Source: Chitinophaga pinensis (lineage in GTDB: Bacteria; Bacteroidota; Bacteroidia; NS11-12g; UBA9320). Taken from it: a stretch of DNA of 15,800 bases. Numbering within the stretch: the stretch's first letter is position 1; each line of letters starts with the position of its first letter. The stretch covers positions 1 through 15,800 of the forward strand of contig CAMDCQ010000038.1 in NCBI GenBank assembly GCA_945890595.1. The letters are read 5' to 3'. This document shows positions 14,576 through 15,800 of the stretch, in pieces. A program made the position numbers and the translations under genes. The notes beneath the pieces were generated by a model. That model was not told the DNA's origin. It ran no database searches and worked only from the letters and a program-made list of their open reading frames with translations.

Positions 14576-15586
14576 CTGACCGCAAGCAGCGTCAATATCC
14601 TTCCCTCTACTTCTTCGAATGTTTACAATCACCTTATTTTTTTCGAGATAGTCGGCAAATCGTTGAATTTTTTCTGCTGAGCTAGATTTAAATTCAGCTA
14701 AGTCGATAGGATTATATTCTATTAAGTTGATTTTACACTTAATTTGACGTGCAAAGGCCACTAGTTCTTCTGCTTCAAATGGGTCGTCATTTATATCGTT
14801 TATCACGCAATATTCCAAAGTAACTCTGGTGCCTGTTTTATCGTAGAAGTAATTCAATGCTTCAATGAGGTCCTCCAAGGAGTTAGTATCATTGATCGGC
14901 ATAATCTTACTCCTTTTTTCATTATTTGCCGAGTGCAAAGAGAGAGCTAAATTAAATCTAGCGCCGTCATCGCCTAGTTTCATAATCATTTTGGCAACAC
15001 CTGCTGTTGAGAGTGTAATTCGCTGTGGCGACATCCCTAAGCCGTCAGGAGCCGTAATTCTCTCTATGCCACCCATTACATTGGTATAATTAAGTAAAGG
15101 TTCACCCATACCCATAAGTACGATATTACTAAGATTTATACCATATTCTTTTTCGGCTTCTGCTCTTAGAATGGCTACCTGGTCATACATCTCGTCTGCG
15201 CGCAGGTTTCGTTCTCTTTTCATAAAACCCGTTGCACAGAAAGTACAACTTAGGCTACATCCTACTTGTGACGAAATGCAAGCCGTAACACGTTCGGATG
15301 TTGGGATAAGAACACCCTCTACCAGGAATCCGTCATTTAGTCTAAAGGCGTACTTTATGGTTCCATCGCTGCTTTTTTGCGAGTTGGCTATGGTCATACC
15401 CAAAATAGCATAATTTTCATTGAGTTTAGCTCTAAAATCAAGCGATAAGTTGGTCATCTCATCAAAAGACCTAGCGCTTTTTTGCCATAACCATTCCCAA
15501 AGTTGGTTGGCTCTAAACTTTTTTTCACCCATTGCTTCGCATACGGCTAAAAGTTCATCTTTGGAAAGCGATCGAATATTAATCAC
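14555..15586 (-). CDS. rlmN: Dual-specificity RNA methyltransferase RlmN (GTG start)
   Basis: Radical SAM enzyme that makes 2-methyladenosine at A2503 of 23S rRNA and at A37 of some tRNAs. The 343 residues show the N-terminal helical domain with GEKKFRANQLWEWLWQK (20-36), the [4Fe-4S] motif C110-x3-C114-x2-C117 (CSLSCTFC), MGMGEPLLN (158-166) and the SAM-binding strand region. The conserved C-terminal Cys C335 (DAACGQLA) takes part in catalysis. Length is normal. The start is GTG at 15584-15586: no ATG occurs in frame upstream before the stop at 15623-15625, and the next Met would delete part of the N-terminal domain. The 3' end overlaps the DCC gene on the other strand by 21 bases. Confidence 0.95.
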   Translation of the reverse strand: MINIRSLSKDELLAVCEAMGEKKFRANQLWEWLWQKSARSFDEMTNLSLDFRAKLNENYAILGMTIANSQKSSDGTIKYAFRLNDGFLVEGVLIPTSERVTACISSQVGCSLSCTFCATGFMKRERNLRADEMYDQVAILRAEAEKEYGINLSNIVLMGMGEPLLNYTNVMGGIERITAPDGLGMSPQRITLSTAGVAKMIMKLGDDGARFNLALSLHSANNEKRSKIMPINDTNSLEDLIEALNYFYDKTGTRVTLEYCVINDINDDPFEAEELVAFARQIKCKINLIEYNPIDLAEFKSSSAEKIQRFADYLEKNKVIVNIRRSRGKDIDAACGQLANKLA

Positions 15587-15590
15587 AGGG

Positions 15591-15598
15591 CAAAGATA
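15591..15598 (-). promoter_or_regulatory. -7 box for rlmN, directly abutting the GTG start
   Basis: TATCTTTG on the minus strand is an exact TAnnTTTG match ending only four bases before GTG 15586. A TTG about 16-17 bases further upstream may serve as a weak -33 element. The leader would be about one base. Confidence 0.6.
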
Positions 15599-15646
15599 AT
15601 GAAGATAGTAAAGACAAGTAGACTAAATAGAAGGCTTAAATCGCGA

Positions 15647-15800
15647 TTAGTATTCAATGCCTGCTATGGTTAGCTTTTTGGTAGCATGTGGTTCGCACCT
15701 TCCTATTATTTTAGCTTCGATATTAAAACTATTGGAGATTCCAATAAGCTCCTCGGCGACATTTTTGTCACAATAAATTTCAAGGCGATGACCCATGTTA
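15647..15800 (-). CDS. purM: Phosphoribosylformylglycinamidine cyclo-ligase, C-terminal end (partial)
   Basis: AIR synthase, the ATP-dependent ring-closing step of purine synthesis that makes 5-aminoimidazole ribonucleotide. Only the last 51 codons are inside the window. They read NMGHRLEIYCDKN at the start, and then ISNSFNIEAKIIGRCE and KKLTIAGIEY before TAA at 15647-15649. The NMGHR..I segment, followed by a helix and an A.IIGR.E strand, is the end of the PurM catalytic domain in Bacteroidota. The gene is on the same strand as rlmN, 60 bases upstream. Since rlmN has its own -7 box in that gap, the two need not share a transcript. Identification rests on a short tail, so some uncertainty remains. 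Confidence 0.78.
   Translation of the reverse strand, partial: NMGHRLEIYCDKNVAEELIGISNSFNIEAKIIGRCEPHATKKLTIAGIEY

Overview
The window looks like the chromosome of a member of the Bacteroidota. It is AT-rich. Upstream of many genes there is the -7 promoter motif of that phylum (TAnnTTTG), and Shine-Dalgarno sequences are not evident. The left edge carries what looks like a type IX secretion C-terminal tail. The gene families also fit: a DUF2723 (GT117-like) glycosyltransferase, a DUF2795 small acidic protein, an HscA with the 'MAKISINL' type of N-terminus and a PorT-like outer-membrane barrel. No phage, insertion sequence, CRISPR, rRNA or tRNA is visible. Most of the window is core housekeeping sequence.

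Layout. 1-118: end of a plus-strand gene, possibly a T9SS-exported protein. 119-478: gene-free but unusually rich in inverted repeats. 479-5102 (minus): the conserved rimP-nusA-infB operon, driven by a well-formed promoter at 5158-5187. Its short leader contains a terminator-like hairpin, and rimP starts with TTG. 5103-5389: the leader and promoter, then about 200 bases with only gene-remnant-like scraps. 5390-7158 (minus): a two-gene unit of a 2-oxoglutarate/Fe(II) oxygenase followed by a zinc-ribbon SAM methyltransferase. 7288-11145 (plus): a 1036-residue DUF2723 membrane glycosyltransferase closely followed by rlmB. 11268-11489 (plus): the DUF2795 protein with a hairpin in its leader and a strong intrinsic terminator behind it. 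11616-14077 (minus): hscA, with an outer-membrane barrel gene overlapping its stop by four bases. 14141-14575 (plus): a DCC-family thiol oxidoreductase. 14555-15586 (minus): rlmN, overlapping the DCC gene tail to tail. 15647-15800 (minus): the C-terminal end of purM, running off the window.

Function. Much of the content serves translation and RNA: IF2, NusA, RimP (30S maturation), RlmB and RlmN (23S rRNA methylation). HscA serves Fe-S cluster assembly, which RlmN, a radical SAM enzyme, depends on indirectly. The oxygenase/methyltransferase pair and the DUF2723 enzyme could belong to surface glycan or protein modification, but that is inference from families and position.

I did not find a clearly new multi-gene system. 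The most interesting signals are non-coding: a possible attenuator ahead of rimP-nusA-infB; a cluster of genes (hscA, DCC, rlmN) whose -7 boxes sit only 4-6 bases from the start codon and so predict leaderless mRNAs; and the structured gene-free segment at 119-478.
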